Source of the DNA: Hyphomicrobiaceae bacterium | Lineage (GTDB): Bacteria > Pseudomonadota > Alphaproteobacteria > Rhizobiales > Hyphomicrobiaceae | Assembly (NCBI GenBank): GCA_025359185.1 | Contig: JANYHF010000085.1 | Coordinates: 28,620 to 92,619, forward strand | DNA length: 64,000 bases | Direction: 5' to 3' | Shown: in pieces, positions 10,120 through 18,048 of the stretch | How the letters are laid out: each line of letters begins with the position of its first letter | Numbering within the stretch: the stretch's first letter is position 1 | The notes under the pieces: generated by a model | What the model saw: only the letters and a program-made list of their open reading frames with translations | The model's database searches: none | Told to the model about the DNA's origin: nothing | Made by a program: the position numbers and the translations under genes

Positions 10120-10713
10120 CTAATTTGCGAGATGGGTCTTGGCGTAGACGTCGTTGAGAGCGCAGGAGAGTCCAATACACGTCAGAATCAACTTGCCGCC
10201 CTTTTCGATTGTCTCCGGCCGCTCTGGCCAAGCACCTTCGGCATCGCGGCGCAAAAGTTGAGCTTCAATCCGGGTCGATTGCACGACCAGGATCTCGACG
10301 ACGGTTGGTATTGATGCGTACACAAACACATCGTCCCAAGTGTCAGACGAGTTGCCTGGCGACAAAATTTCAACAAGCAAAACCGGGTCCGGCAAGGCAA
10401 TTTGCCCAGCCTCAGTCGGCGAACAGGTCACGCCCACGTCGGGAACACGCATGTTCACATCGGCCCTGATGCGGGTGGCGACCGCAGGCTCCGTAAAAAC
10501 CATGCAAGGGCTCTTTTTCTTTTTGAGACAGTTGCCGATTAGAATCGCGACATTGGCCTGCAACGCCCCATGTGTGGTGCTCGCAGGCGACATCGCCCGA
10601 ATGACGCCATCGACCAACTGGAATTTCTTGTGGACACCATCCCCCGGCCAGTCGATGAATTCATCAACGGTGATTGGCGGCGGTGGCAGCATGTCTTTCT
10701 TTAGTGCGCTCAT
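10120..10713 (-). CDS. Uma2/DUF820 family putative endonuclease
   Basis: Member of the Uma2 (DUF820) family, which has a PD-(D/E)XK nuclease fold, is widespread in Cyanobacteria and scattered in Proteobacteria, and has no settled function. The 197-residue protein shows the family layout: an N-terminal [20 protein letters not shown], the acidic VRVPDVGV-type strand (here MRVPDVGV) and [16 protein letters not shown] with the Glu expected in the active site. It lies between gatC and gatA, which normally adjoin, so it is probably a later insertion. A run of lysines near residue 78 (LKKKKSP) lies in a loop. Confidence 0.8.
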   Translation of the reverse strand: MSALKKDMLPPPPITVDEFIDWPGDGVHKKFQLVDGVIRAMSPASTTHGALQANVAILIGNCLKKKKSPCMVFTEPAVATRIRADVNMRVPDVGVTCSPTEAGQIALPDPVLLVEILSPGNSSDTWDDVFVYASIPTVVEILVVQSTRIEAQLLRRDAEGAWPERPETIEKGGKLILTCIGLSCALNDVYAKTHLAN

Positions 10714-10758
10714 TGAAACGCCTGTCGATCAAAGATAGCCTCCGGCCAGCACTTTGGC

Positions 10759-10998
10759 CTATTCTGACGCCTTTGACGGACTGTCCGCCTGTGCCGCAAG
10801 AATGATGGCGAGAATTCCGACGAGAATCGCGAGCAGCCCGCCCAAAAAGCCCCAGAGCATCCAGCCGATATACATTGGGTCGCTGCTCAACTCGGGCGCG
10901 CGGCTGTAGATCATCACGCGGCTAACCACTGACGACAAAAGGCCCAGCGCCGAATTGCCAATCAGCACAGCCGCCGCGATGATGGTGAAGATCCGCAA
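10759..10998 (-). CDS. small two-TM membrane protein
   Basis: A 79-residue hypothetical protein with two predicted membrane helices (about residues 3-24 and 45-68) joined by a short polar loop (SRAPELSSDPMYIG), ending in a small polar tail. No family recognised. It starts 3 nt downstream of gatC on the same strand, so it is probably transcribed with gatC. Together with the Uma2 gene it separates gatC from gatA. Confidence 0.6.
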   Translation of the reverse strand: MRIFTIIAAAVLIGNSALGLLSSVVSRVMIYSRAPELSSDPMYIGWMLWGFLGGLLAILVGILAIILAAQADSPSKASE

Positions 10999-11001
10999 GA
11001 G

Positions 11002-11295
11002 CTACTCCACCACCTTGGGCACGACGAAAAAATTGTCCTCAGCCATCGGCGCGTTCTTGACGATGTCGGCGGCCATTTCGCCGTCGGTCACCACGTCGTC
11101 GCGCTGCTTCATGCGCATACTGACAACGCGGGTCATCGCCTCGACGCCCTTGGTGTCAACCGCGCTCAGCTGCTCGACCCATTTCAGGATCGCGTTCAGC
11201 TCGCTCTTCAGGCTGCCGGCGTCGGCGTCCGTGATTTCGAGCCTTGCCAGCCGCGCGATACGTCGCACTGTAGCCTCGTCAACCTCTTGCATCAT
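11002..11295 (-). CDS. gatC: Asp-tRNA(Asn)/Glu-tRNA(Gln) amidotransferase subunit C
   Basis: Small stabilising subunit of GatCAB. At 97 residues it matches the family in full: [21 protein letters not shown] at the N-terminus, [20 protein letters not shown] in the middle and the C-terminal extended tail ending VVPKVVE that wraps around GatA. The two adjacent ATG codons (11295 and 11292) are equally plausible starts. It is divergent from the YbaK-type gene, with about 90 bp of shared upstream sequence. Confidence 0.92.
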   Translation of the reverse strand: MMQEVDEATVRRIARLARLEITDADAGSLKSELNAILKWVEQLSAVDTKGVEAMTRVVSMRMKQRDDVVTDGEMAADIVKNAPMAEDNFFVVPKVVE

Positions 11296-11387
11296 GCCTC
11301 ACCGTTTCTTCAGGGGCGGTCTCGTTAGGGGATTGCCCGAAGCAGTGCCATACAGATAGCCTCAAGCCGCTAAATGATGCAACCAAG

Positions 11388-11876
11388 GTGGCTGTGATGA
11401 CGGCAGAGCGGAAAGACGGGCCGGCGCGGTTTGTGGCGGCTGCGGCGCAGCTTGGACTGACAGTGGATCTTAAGACTTTTGAGCAGAGCACTCGCACCGC
11501 CGAGGAGGCTGCAGCCGCTTGCGGATGCGAGGTGGGCCAGATCGTGAAATCGCTGGTGTTCAAGGGCCGCACCACCGGCACGCCCTATTTGCTGCTGGTG
11601 TCGGGCAGCAACCGCGTCGATCAGAAGGGCGTCGCGGGCCAGATCGGCGAGCCGCTCGACCGGCCCGATGCCGGCTTCGTGCGGGACCTCACAGGCTTTG
11701 CCATTGGTGGCATTCCGCCTCTGGGTCACGATACGCCGCTCAAGACCTTTATGGACGGCGATTTGCACAAATTCGCACTGGTTTGGGCGGCGGCGGGATC
11801 CCCCAATGCTGTGTTCGCGGTCGAACCCGCAGCGCTGCAATCCGCCAGCAAGGCCCAAACCATAAAAGTCATCTAA
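11388..11876 (+). CDS. YbaK/EbsC-type aminoacyl-tRNA deacylase
   Basis: Trans-editing domain protein that probably hydrolyses mischarged aminoacyl-tRNA such as Cys- or Ala-tRNA(Pro). It has 162 residues from GTG 11388; ATG 11397 (MTAERKDGP) is an alternative start. The YbaK fold is recognisable from CEVGQIVKSLVFK with the catalytic-site lysine, LLLVSGSNRVD, FAIGGIPPLGH (the conserved GxxPxG loop) and the terminal VFAVEPAAL. It stands alone, divergent from gatC. Exact tRNA substrate cannot be read from sequence. Confidence 0.85.
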   Translation: MAVMTAERKDGPARFVAAAAQLGLTVDLKTFEQSTRTAEEAAAACGCEVGQIVKSLVFKGRTTGTPYLLLVSGSNRVDQKGVAGQIGEPLDRPDAGFVRDLTGFAIGGIPPLGHDTPLKTFMDGDLHKFALVWAAAGSPNAVFAVEPAALQSASKAQTIKVI

Positions 11877-11964
11877 TGGCGCCACGCCGCCGTTGTCCGG
11901 CCCCAAACTTAGGGTTAGCATGGGTTTTGCGCGCCAGACCGGCGTTGCACTTTTGCGGGGGCCG

Positions 11965-12972
11965 ATGATGATTTTGCCATTCCGATGCTGGCCGATGGCA
12001 ATGCTGATGGTGTTTGCAACCGCCGCCCCTGCCGCCGCGTTCGATTGCGGCAAGGCGCAGACCAAAGTCGAAAAGATCATTTGCGCCGATGCCAAACTCA
12101 AATCCGCCGACGACATGATGTCGGGCGCCTATGCTAAACTGAAAGACAGCTTGGAGGCCAAAACCGAAAAGGAGGCCTTGCGCATCTCCCAACTGCGCTG
12201 GATCAAGCAGCGCGAGGCTTGTGACTATGACGGCGCGACAGACGTTGCAGAATGCGCGCGCGGTTCAACTGCCAAGCGCATGGCGCTGCTGACAGCCCAT
12301 CCACAAACTGGTCCCGGCGACGGTACGGATCTCACCCCTTGGTTCATTCAGAAGGAGGGCAAGAAGGGTGGCTGGGACATCGATCTCAATCTCATTCGCT
12401 ATGCCGGGCCGCAATCGGAAGGCGAATATCTGTTCAACCGCGAGGCCCAGGCGCTGGCGGTTCCAGCCTTGCTGGAAAATTCAACGCTCGGCACCGCCAC
12501 ACTCGAGGTTGCCAAGGACCGGATCTATGGCAAGTCGGTGTCGCTGACGCCCACATACGCTTCCAAGCGCTTCATCTCAGCGCTGGCGGAGGTCTACGAG
12601 GATAGCGGCGGCGCGCATGGCAACAGCTGGTCCTATTCCATCAACATCAATCTCGACGAGGGCCGCCATCTCAACTACGGCGATCTGTTCACGCGCGACG
12701 TCACCGGCATCCTGGCCAAGCTGTGTAGCGATCAGCTGATTACGGCCCGCAAAGTGCGCACTGAGGACAACACAGTGACATTGGAAGAGGGCGGCGACAT
12801 CGTCATTCTCTCCCACATCAAAGATCTGGAGCGCTGGTCGTTCCGTGCTGACAAGGCGACAGTGCTGTTTGATCCTTACGAGATCGGCTCGTTTGCCGAA
12901 GGCGCGTTTACCTGCATCTTCGATATGGCCAAGCTCAAGACCTTGGCCATACCGGGAGCGCCGCTGCCTTAG
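11965..12972 (+). CDS. secreted LprI-like / DUF3298 protein
   Basis: Exported protein of two recognisable parts. From ATG 11965 it has 335 residues with a signal peptide ending APAAAFDC. The LprI/DUF1311 domain (about 25-105) has the cysteine pattern DCGKAQTKVEKIIC and the LRWIKQREACD motif shared with periplasmic lysozyme-inhibitor-like domains. The C-terminal half (ALAEVYEDSGGAHGN, then LNYGDLFT) resembles DUF3298 (RsiV-like) domains that in some proteins bind lysozyme. The combination suggests a periplasmic protein involved in envelope defence, but no target is proven. The upstream TTG start in the track puts a non-signal segment at the N-terminus and is disfavoured. Confidence 0.75.
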   Translation: MMILPFRCWPMAMLMVFATAAPAAAFDCGKAQTKVEKIICADAKLKSADDMMSGAYAKLKDSLEAKTEKEALRISQLRWIKQREACDYDGATDVAECARGSTAKRMALLTAHPQTGPGDGTDLTPWFIQKEGKKGGWDIDLNLIRYAGPQSEGEYLFNREAQALAVPALLENSTLGTATLEVAKDRIYGKSVSLTPTYASKRFISALAEVYEDSGGAHGNSWSYSININLDEGRHLNYGDLFTRDVTGILAKLCSDQLITARKVRTEDNTVTLEEGGDIVILSHIKDLERWSFRADKATVLFDPYEIGSFAEGAFTCIFDMAKLKTLAIPGAPLP

Positions 12973-13110
12973 GTTCGGTGCCCAGCACCAGGTTGAACTG
13001 CTGGAATATCATTGCGCGATTGCGCTGCCAGTCGCGGCGCTGGGCTCCGTTCAGCTTCAAAATATCGCGGTCACCGGCGAGAATTTCGCCCGTGCTGCAT
13101 TGCGCGCGCG

Positions 13111-13139
13111 CCCTTACGCACCTGTCACAATTCCATTAG
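13111..13139 (+). promoter_or_regulatory. possible PhoB box upstream of phnG
   Basis: The 189-bp gap before phnG contains CTGTCAC at 13122-13128, a perfect Pho-box half-site. The positions one 11-bp repeat away on each side (CCCTTAC at 13111 and CCATTAG at 13133) match only 4/7 and 3/7. The phn operon is normally PhoB-activated, so the site is expected here, but the sequence support is one good half-site only. Confidence 0.3.
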
Positions 13140-13161
13140 GTTGACTGCCTAAGGAGAATGA

Positions 13162-13638
13162 ATGTCTGCTTCACATCCTGCGGCCGTGGGCGTTTCGTCA
13201 TCTGCGGAGCGCCGCCACGTGATGGCCGTTTGCGCCCACGCCACGCTTGCCGAACTCGCCGATGGTATCGCTGCCGTCGCTCCAGACCTTGCAGCAACCG
13301 TGGTGCGTCCGCCCGAGCTTGGCCTTGTCATGCTGCGTGGCCGTGCGGGCGGTGATGGCGCTCCGTTCAATTTGGGTGAGGCCACGGTGGCGCGTGCGGC
13401 CGTGCGCTTGTCCAGCGGCGAGATGGGCCTCGGTTATGTGCTCGGCCGCTCGTTGGAAAAAGCCCGGCTTGCCGCGATTGTTGACGCCTTGGCGCAGGTG
13501 CCCGCTCACCGCCCGGCCCTGCAGCGGGCGCTCATCGAACCAGTCGAAGCACGGCGCTTGCGCGAACGTTCGGTGACGGCGGCTGAAACGGCGGCGACCA
13601 AAGTCGACTTCTTTACCCTCGTTCGCGGCGAGGATTGA
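13162..13638 (+). CDS. phnG: C-P lyase core subunit PhnG
   Basis: Subunit of the PhnGHIJ core complex of carbon-phosphorus lyase, which attaches alkylphosphonate to ribose 1-phosphate. The 158 residues contain the family segments LGLVMLRGRAGGDGAPFNLGE, the RLSSGEMGLGYVLGR strand and the C-terminal VDFFTLVRGED. ATG 13162 has a good ribosome site (AAGGAGA). It is first in an eight-gene phn operon and lies 6 nt before phnH. The first 16 residues are not conserved in my recollection of the family, so an internal start is possible. Confidence 0.92.
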   Translation: MSASHPAAVGVSSSAERRHVMAVCAHATLAELADGIAAVAPDLAATVVRPPELGLVMLRGRAGGDGAPFNLGEATVARAAVRLSSGEMGLGYVLGRSLEKARLAAIVDALAQVPAHRPALQRALIEPVEARRLRERSVTAAETAATKVDFFTLVRGED

Positions 13639-13644
13639 GCGACA

Positions 13645-14238
13645 ATGATCAGTGCCAGCACATCCACTTTCGCCGATCCCGGCCGCGAATCGCAGCAGGT
13701 GTTCCGCGCCGCCATGCGCGCGCTCGCCCAACCGTGCAAGCCAGTTGAGCTTATGGCGAGGGTATCGCCACCGGACGGATTGACGTCAGGGGCCGCAGCC
13801 CTGCTTCTGACCTTGGCGGATTTCGAAACATCGGTATGGCTGGATGCCGTCACAACCGTGCGGCCCGAGATCAGCGGCTATCTCAAGTTCCATACCGGCA
13901 CCCGGATGGTAAAAGATCCCGATCAGGCCAACTTCGCATTGATCACCTTGGCCGGGCGGATGCCGAAACTCTATGATTTCGCGCAAGGCGTGCCGGAATA
14001 CCCGGACCGGTCGACGACCTTGATCGTGGAGACGACCGCCTTCAATCACAGCGACTGGGCGTGCAAAGGCCCCGGCATCGCCGGCACACGGACATTCGGC
14101 GTTGCGGGCGTGCCGTCCGACTTCATCAATTTTTGGGAGCACAACCGCCTCGGCTTCCCGCTCGGTGTGGATATCCTGTTCGTCTGTGGCCATCAGATCG
14201 CAGGTCTGCCGCGCACCACCCGCCTGACGGAGGCCTGA
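13645..14238 (+). CDS. phnH: C-P lyase core subunit PhnH
   Basis: Core subunit that with PhnG, I and J makes the ribose-1-phosphonate triphosphate. The 197 residues show the usual opening FADPGRESQQVFRAAMRALA and the middle LADFETSVWLD, then the C-terminal GPGIAGTRTF and FVCGHQIAGLPRTT. Length and ends are normal. It is separated from phnI by 3 nt. Confidence 0.92.
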   Translation: MISASTSTFADPGRESQQVFRAAMRALAQPCKPVELMARVSPPDGLTSGAAALLLTLADFETSVWLDAVTTVRPEISGYLKFHTGTRMVKDPDQANFALITLAGRMPKLYDFAQGVPEYPDRSTTLIVETTAFNHSDWACKGPGIAGTRTFGVAGVPSDFINFWEHNRLGFPLGVDILFVCGHQIAGLPRTTRLTEA

Positions 14239-14241
14239 CCC

Positions 14242-15339
14242 ATGTATGTTGCCGTCAAGGGTGGCGAAGCCGCCATCGCCAATGCGCATCGGCTGCTGGC
14301 CTCCGAGCGGCGCGGCGATCCAGCCGTGCCCGAGATATCGCCAGACCAGATCCGCGAGCAGCTGTCGCTGGCCGTCGATCGTGTCATGAGCGAGGGCTCG
14401 CTCTATGACCGCGATCTCGCCGCCCTCGCCATCAAGCAGGCGCGCGGTGATATGATCGAGGCGATCTTTCTTGTCCGCGCCTTCCGCACCACGCTGCCAC
14501 GCTTCGGCTATGCCGCGCCGCTGGACACTGCCGCCATGCAGATCCGGCGCCGCATTTCAGCAACGTACAAGGATCTTCCGGGTGGGCAGCTTCTGGGGCC
14601 GACATTCGACTACACGCACCGGCTGATCGATCCGGCCCTTGCCGGCGATGAAACGGCAGTACCCGCTCCGTTGCGTGCACAAATTGTGAGTACAGAGCTT
14701 GTCCCGCACGTTACTGGCCTGCTCGATGGCGAAGGCCTGATCGAACGCAATGCTCCGCGAGCGGATGGCCTCCCCGCCGGCGACCTCACGCGCGAGGCGC
14801 TGGAGTTCCCGGCGGACCGCGACCTGCGCCTGCAATGCCTGTCCCGCGGCGACGAAGGCTTCCTGCTCGGCATGGCCTATTCGACGCAACGCGGTTTCGG
14901 CCGCACCCATCCCTTCGCGGGCGAAATACGCATGGGCGAGGTGGAGGTGGAGCTCTTCGCCGAGGAGGCAGGTTTCGCCATCCCGCTCGGCGAGATTACC
15001 GTGACTGAGTTCGAGACCGTCAACCAGTTCACCGGTTCCGAATCCGCGCCGCCACAGTTTACACGCGGCTACGGCCTCGTTTTCGGCCATTGCGAGCGAA
15101 AGGCGATGTCGATGGCGTTGGTCGATCGTGCTCTGCGTGCGGACGAATTGGGCGAGGAGTCCGGCGCGCCCGCCCAAGACCAGGAATTCGTGCTCTCGCA
15201 TTGCGATAATGTCGCCGCTACCGGCTTCGTCGAGCACCTGAAGCTGCCGCACTATGTCGATTTCCAAGCCGAACTCGGCCTCATCCGCAAGCTCCGCCGT
15301 GAGCACACTGCCCGGCACGTGAAGGAGGCTGCGGAATGA
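14242..15339 (+). CDS. phnI: C-P lyase core subunit PhnI
   Basis: Subunit of the C-P lyase core; the E. coli protein forms the nucleosidase active site. The 365 residues start with the invariant MYVAVKGGEAAI and contain SPDQIREQLSLAVDRVMSEG-like and GDFLLGMAYSTQRGFGRTHP-like segments; the C-terminus has FVEHLKLPHYVDFQAEL. After its stop (15337-15339) there are 190 bp before phnJ, unusual in this otherwise overlapping operon, because a long palindrome occupies the gap. Confidence 0.93.
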   Translation: MYVAVKGGEAAIANAHRLLASERRGDPAVPEISPDQIREQLSLAVDRVMSEGSLYDRDLAALAIKQARGDMIEAIFLVRAFRTTLPRFGYAAPLDTAAMQIRRRISATYKDLPGGQLLGPTFDYTHRLIDPALAGDETAVPAPLRAQIVSTELVPHVTGLLDGEGLIERNAPRADGLPAGDLTREALEFPADRDLRLQCLSRGDEGFLLGMAYSTQRGFGRTHPFAGEIRMGEVEVELFAEEAGFAIPLGEITVTEFETVNQFTGSESAPPQFTRGYGLVFGHCERKAMSMALVDRALRADELGEESGAPAQDQEFVLSHCDNVAATGFVEHLKLPHYVDFQAELGLIRKLRREHTARHVKEAAE

Positions 15340-15370
15340 TCGTTAGGCGTACTATGTCAGTGAGTCTTGC

Positions 15371-15484
15371 GTCCCCTCGCCCCTTCGGGGAGAGGGATAG
15401 GGTGAGGGGGCTGTCGCTTGCCGCACATGCTGAGCATTCCACAAACCCCTCACCCTGTCCCTCTCCCCAGCGGGGCGAGGGGAC
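15371..15484. repeat. palindromic repeat between phnI and phnJ
   Basis: Two arms of about 39 nt (15371-15409 and 15446-15484) are reverse complements with about three mismatches and enclose a 36-nt loop. The arm begins GTCCCCTCGCCCCTTCGGGG. Such GC-rich long palindromes are common dispersed repeats in Hyphomicrobiales genomes. The 65-codon ORF 15336-15533 called here is only the repeat read through (PSPCPSPQRGEG). In the phn mRNA it would fold into a very stable hairpin between phnI and phnJ, which could affect processing or relative expression. Confidence 0.9.
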
Positions 15485-15529
15485 GTTAGGGCCCCAGAGT
15501 ACCGCAATCGCGACAATGGGGGTGTACAC

Positions 15530-16561
15530 ATGACCGATCTCCCGGCCTACAACTTCGCCTATCTCGATGAGCAGACCAAGCGGATGATCCGGCGCGCGAT
15601 CCTCAAAGCCATCGCCATTCCGGGCTATCAGGTGCCGTTCGCCAGCCGCGAGATGCCGATGCCCTATGGCTGGGGCACAGGCGGCGTGCAGGTAACGGCG
15701 GCGATCCTCGGGGCCGATGATGTGCTCAAGGTGATCGATCAGGGGGCAGACGATACGACTAATGCCGTGTCGATCCGCAGCTTCTTTGCGAAGACAGCGG
15801 GCGTCGCCACCACGACGAAAACCAGCGAGGCCACCGTCATCCAGACGCGGCATCGCATCCCGGAACAGCCGCTGACGGACAAACAGGTTCTTGTCTATCA
15901 GGTGCCGATCCCCGAGCCCTTGCGCTTTCTGGAGCCGCGCGAAACCGAGACGCGGGCCATGCACGCGCTCGCCGATTACGGCCTCATGCATGTGAAACTC
16001 TACGAAGATATTGCCAAACACGGGCATATAGCGACGTCCTATGACTATCCCGTCAAGGTCGATGGCCGATACATCATGGACCCATCGCCGACGCCAAAAT
16101 TCGACAACCCGAAGATGGACAATTGCGCCGCCTTGCAGCTGTTCGGCGCGGGCCGCGAGAAACGCATCTACGCCATCCCGCCCTACACTAAGGTCGTCAG
16201 TCTCGACTTTGAGGACCACCCGTTCGAGCGCAACGTCTTCACTGAACCTTGCGCCATCTGCGGCGCCACCGGCGTCTATCTCGATGAGGTGCTGACGGAC
16301 GATAAGGGTGGACGGATGTATGTCTGCTCGGATACGGACTATTGCGAGACGCAGGCTGCCGAGGGGCCTTCCCGCCCCACCCCCACCATGTTCCTCCCCC
16401 CTCAAGGGGGAGGAGACGCTGGGGCCGTGAGAGCGGACGCTATCGCTTCTAGCGTCCCTTCCCCCTTGACGAGGGAAGGACAGGATGGGGGTGGGGCGGG
16501 TGATGTCAGAGGCGCCACCATTACGACTAAGCTCAACAGAACGCGCGACGGTGCCTCATGA
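15530..16561 (+). CDS. phnJ: C-P lyase PhnJ (radical SAM) with repeat-derived C-terminal tail
   Basis: Radical-SAM subunit that cleaves the C-P bond. Residues 1-274 are a standard PhnJ: YNFAYLDEQTKRMIRRAI, YGWGTGGVQVTAAILG, FLEPRETETR, and the cysteine motif CAICG followed by VCSDTDYC, giving all four conserved cysteines. After CET the remaining 69 codons are unlike PhnJ (SRPTPTMFLPPQGGGD and so on) and are mostly translated from a 130-bp palindrome inserted in frame. The ORF nevertheless stays open and ends in a normal ATGA overlap with phnK. The tail is downstream of all known catalytic residues, so activity may survive. Confidence 0.92.
   Translation: MTDLPAYNFAYLDEQTKRMIRRAILKAIAIPGYQVPFASREMPMPYGWGTGGVQVTAAILGADDVLKVIDQGADDTTNAVSIRSFFAKTAGVATTTKTSEATVIQTRHRIPEQPLTDKQVLVYQVPIPEPLRFLEPRETETRAMHALADYGLMHVKLYEDIAKHGHIATSYDYPVKVDGRYIMDPSPTPKFDNPKMDNCAALQLFGAGREKRIYAIPPYTKVVSLDFEDHPFERNVFTEPCAICGATGVYLDEVLTDDKGGRMYVCSDTDYCETQAAEGPSRPTPTMFLPPQGGGDAGAVRADAIASSVPSPLTREGQDGGGAGDVRGATITTKLNRTRDGAS
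16371..16500. repeat. palindromic repeat inside the 3' end of phnJ
   Basis: Arms of about 50 nt (16371-16420 and 16451-16500) are imperfect reverse complements around a 30-nt loop. The outer ends are CCCGCCCCACCCCCA and TGGGGGTGGGGCGGG, the inner ends GACGCT and AGCGTC. Its sequence differs from the 15371-15484 repeat, so two repeat families have entered the same operon. It is read in frame as part of PhnJ. Confidence 0.9.
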
Positions 16562-17340
16562 CCACCGCGGAACACCCCCTGCTGATAGCCGATGACCTAA
16601 CCCACTCCTACGGCACGCGTATGGGGTGCACAGACGTCTCGTTCGAGTTGTATGAGGGCGAGGTGCTGGCCGTCGTTGGTGAATCCGGCTCGGGCAAGAC
16701 GACGCTGCTCAACGTGCTCTCGGGCCTGTTGCCGCCGTCGCGCGGGCGCGTGATGTACCGGATGCGCGATGGTGTCACCCGCAATGTGCTCGATCTCAGC
16801 GAGGCCGAGCGGCGCTTCCTGCTGCGGACCGATTGGGGCTTCGTGCATCAGGATTCCGCGATGGGTCTCAGGATGCGCGTCTCTGCGGGGGGCAATGTTG
16901 GCGAGCGGCTGATGGCGATCGGCGACCGGCACTATGGCAAGATCCGCACCGCCGCCACCGATTGGCTGGAGCGTGTCGAAATCAGTACAGATCGCATCGA
17001 CGATATGCCCTTGCAGTTCTCCGGCGGTATGCGCCAGCGCTTGCAGATCGCCAAGTGTCTGGTGACAAAGCCACGCCTCGTTTACATGGATGAACCCACG
17101 GGCGGGCTGGACGTGTCGGTGCAGGCGCGTCTGCTCGATCTGATCCGCCAACTGGTGGAAGACCTCGGCCTTGCTGCCGTCGTCGTCACCCATGATCTTG
17201 CCGTGGCGCGGCTGCTGTCGCACCGCATCATTGTCATGCAGCAAGGCCGCATCATCGAGACCGGCCTCACCGACCGCGTGCTCGATGATCCTTGTACGCC
17301 CTATACGCAGCTGCTCGTCTCATCCGTGTTGCAGGCCTGA
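16558..17340 (+). CDS. phnK: C-P lyase ABC-type ATPase PhnK
   Basis: ATPase subunit that binds the C-P lyase core; it is soluble rather than a transporter component. The 260 residues carry Walker A GESGSGKTT, signature FSGGMRQRLQIAKCL, Walker B RLVYMDEPTGGLD and the switch His in VVTHDLA. ATG 16558 overlaps the phnJ stop. The stop overlaps phnL (TGATG). Highly similar to dipeptide-transporter ATPases, but context makes PhnK clear. Confidence 0.92.
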   Translation: MTTAEHPLLIADDLTHSYGTRMGCTDVSFELYEGEVLAVVGESGSGKTTLLNVLSGLLPPSRGRVMYRMRDGVTRNVLDLSEAERRFLLRTDWGFVHQDSAMGLRMRVSAGGNVGERLMAIGDRHYGKIRTAATDWLERVEISTDRIDDMPLQFSGGMRQRLQIAKCLVTKPRLVYMDEPTGGLDVSVQARLLDLIRQLVEDLGLAAVVVTHDLAVARLLSHRIIVMQQGRIIETGLTDRVLDDPCTPYTQLLVSSVLQA

Positions 17341-18038
17341 TGATGACCGAAATGATGGACATTGATGGCGTCGCCAAGAGTTTCACGCTGCATTTGCGCG
17401 GCGGGACGGTGCTGCCCGTGATGCGTAACGTCAAACTCCATGTCAACACCGGGGAATGCGTTGTGCTTGGCGGCCCCTCGGGCGCCGGCAAATCCTCGCT
17501 GCTACGCATGATCTTTGGCAACTACGCCGCCGATGCGGGGCACATCCATGTCCGGGACGCTGGCGACATGGTGGACGTGGTGACGGCAACGCCGCGCCGC
17601 CTCGTTGAACTGCGCCGCCGGGCCATGAGTTATGTCAGTCAGTTCCTGCGGGTGATTCCACGGGTAAGCTCGCACGACATTGTAGCCCGCGCCGCCGCCG
17701 AGGGCGGGCTGGACGCCGGCGCTGCGGGCTCGCGTGCCGATTCGCTCCTCACATGCCTCAATGTACCGCCATCGCTTTGGCGTCTGCCGCCTGCGACCTT
17801 TTCGGGTGGCGAACAACAACGCATCAACATCGCACGCGGTTTCGCCGTGCCCCGCCCCATCCTGCTGCTTGACGAACCCACTGCGTCACTCGATGCCGCC
17901 AACCGGCAAGTGGTTGTGAATATGATCAATGATGCCAAGCGGGCAGGTGCAGCCGTGCTCGGCATATTCCACGATGAAGATGTGCGCGATCAGGTTGCCA
18001 CGCGCATTGTCGATGTTACCCAATTCAAACCGCAATGA
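17340..18038 (+). CDS. phnL: C-P lyase ABC-type ATPase PhnL
   Basis: Second ABC ATPase of the C-P lyase pathway, LolD-like in sequence. ATG 17340 overlaps the phnK stop and gives 232 residues; the longer track start lies inside phnK. Walker A GGPSGAGKSSLLRMI, signature FSGGEQQRINIARG and Walker B PILLLDEPTASLD are present, with the switch histidine in GIFHDED. It is followed by phnM after 10 nt. Confidence 0.92.
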   Translation: MMTEMMDIDGVAKSFTLHLRGGTVLPVMRNVKLHVNTGECVVLGGPSGAGKSSLLRMIFGNYAADAGHIHVRDAGDMVDVVTATPRRLVELRRRAMSYVSQFLRVIPRVSSHDIVARAAAEGGLDAGAAGSRADSLLTCLNVPPSLWRLPPATFSGGEQQRINIARGFAVPRPILLLDEPTASLDAANRQVVVNMINDAKRAGAAVLGIFHDEDVRDQVATRIVDVTQFKPQ

Positions 18039-18048
18039 GATCCACTTG

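Noticed and set aside
15336-15533. 65-codon ORF between phnI and phnJ
   Set aside because: It is the palindromic repeat read as protein (PSPCPSPQRGEG type).
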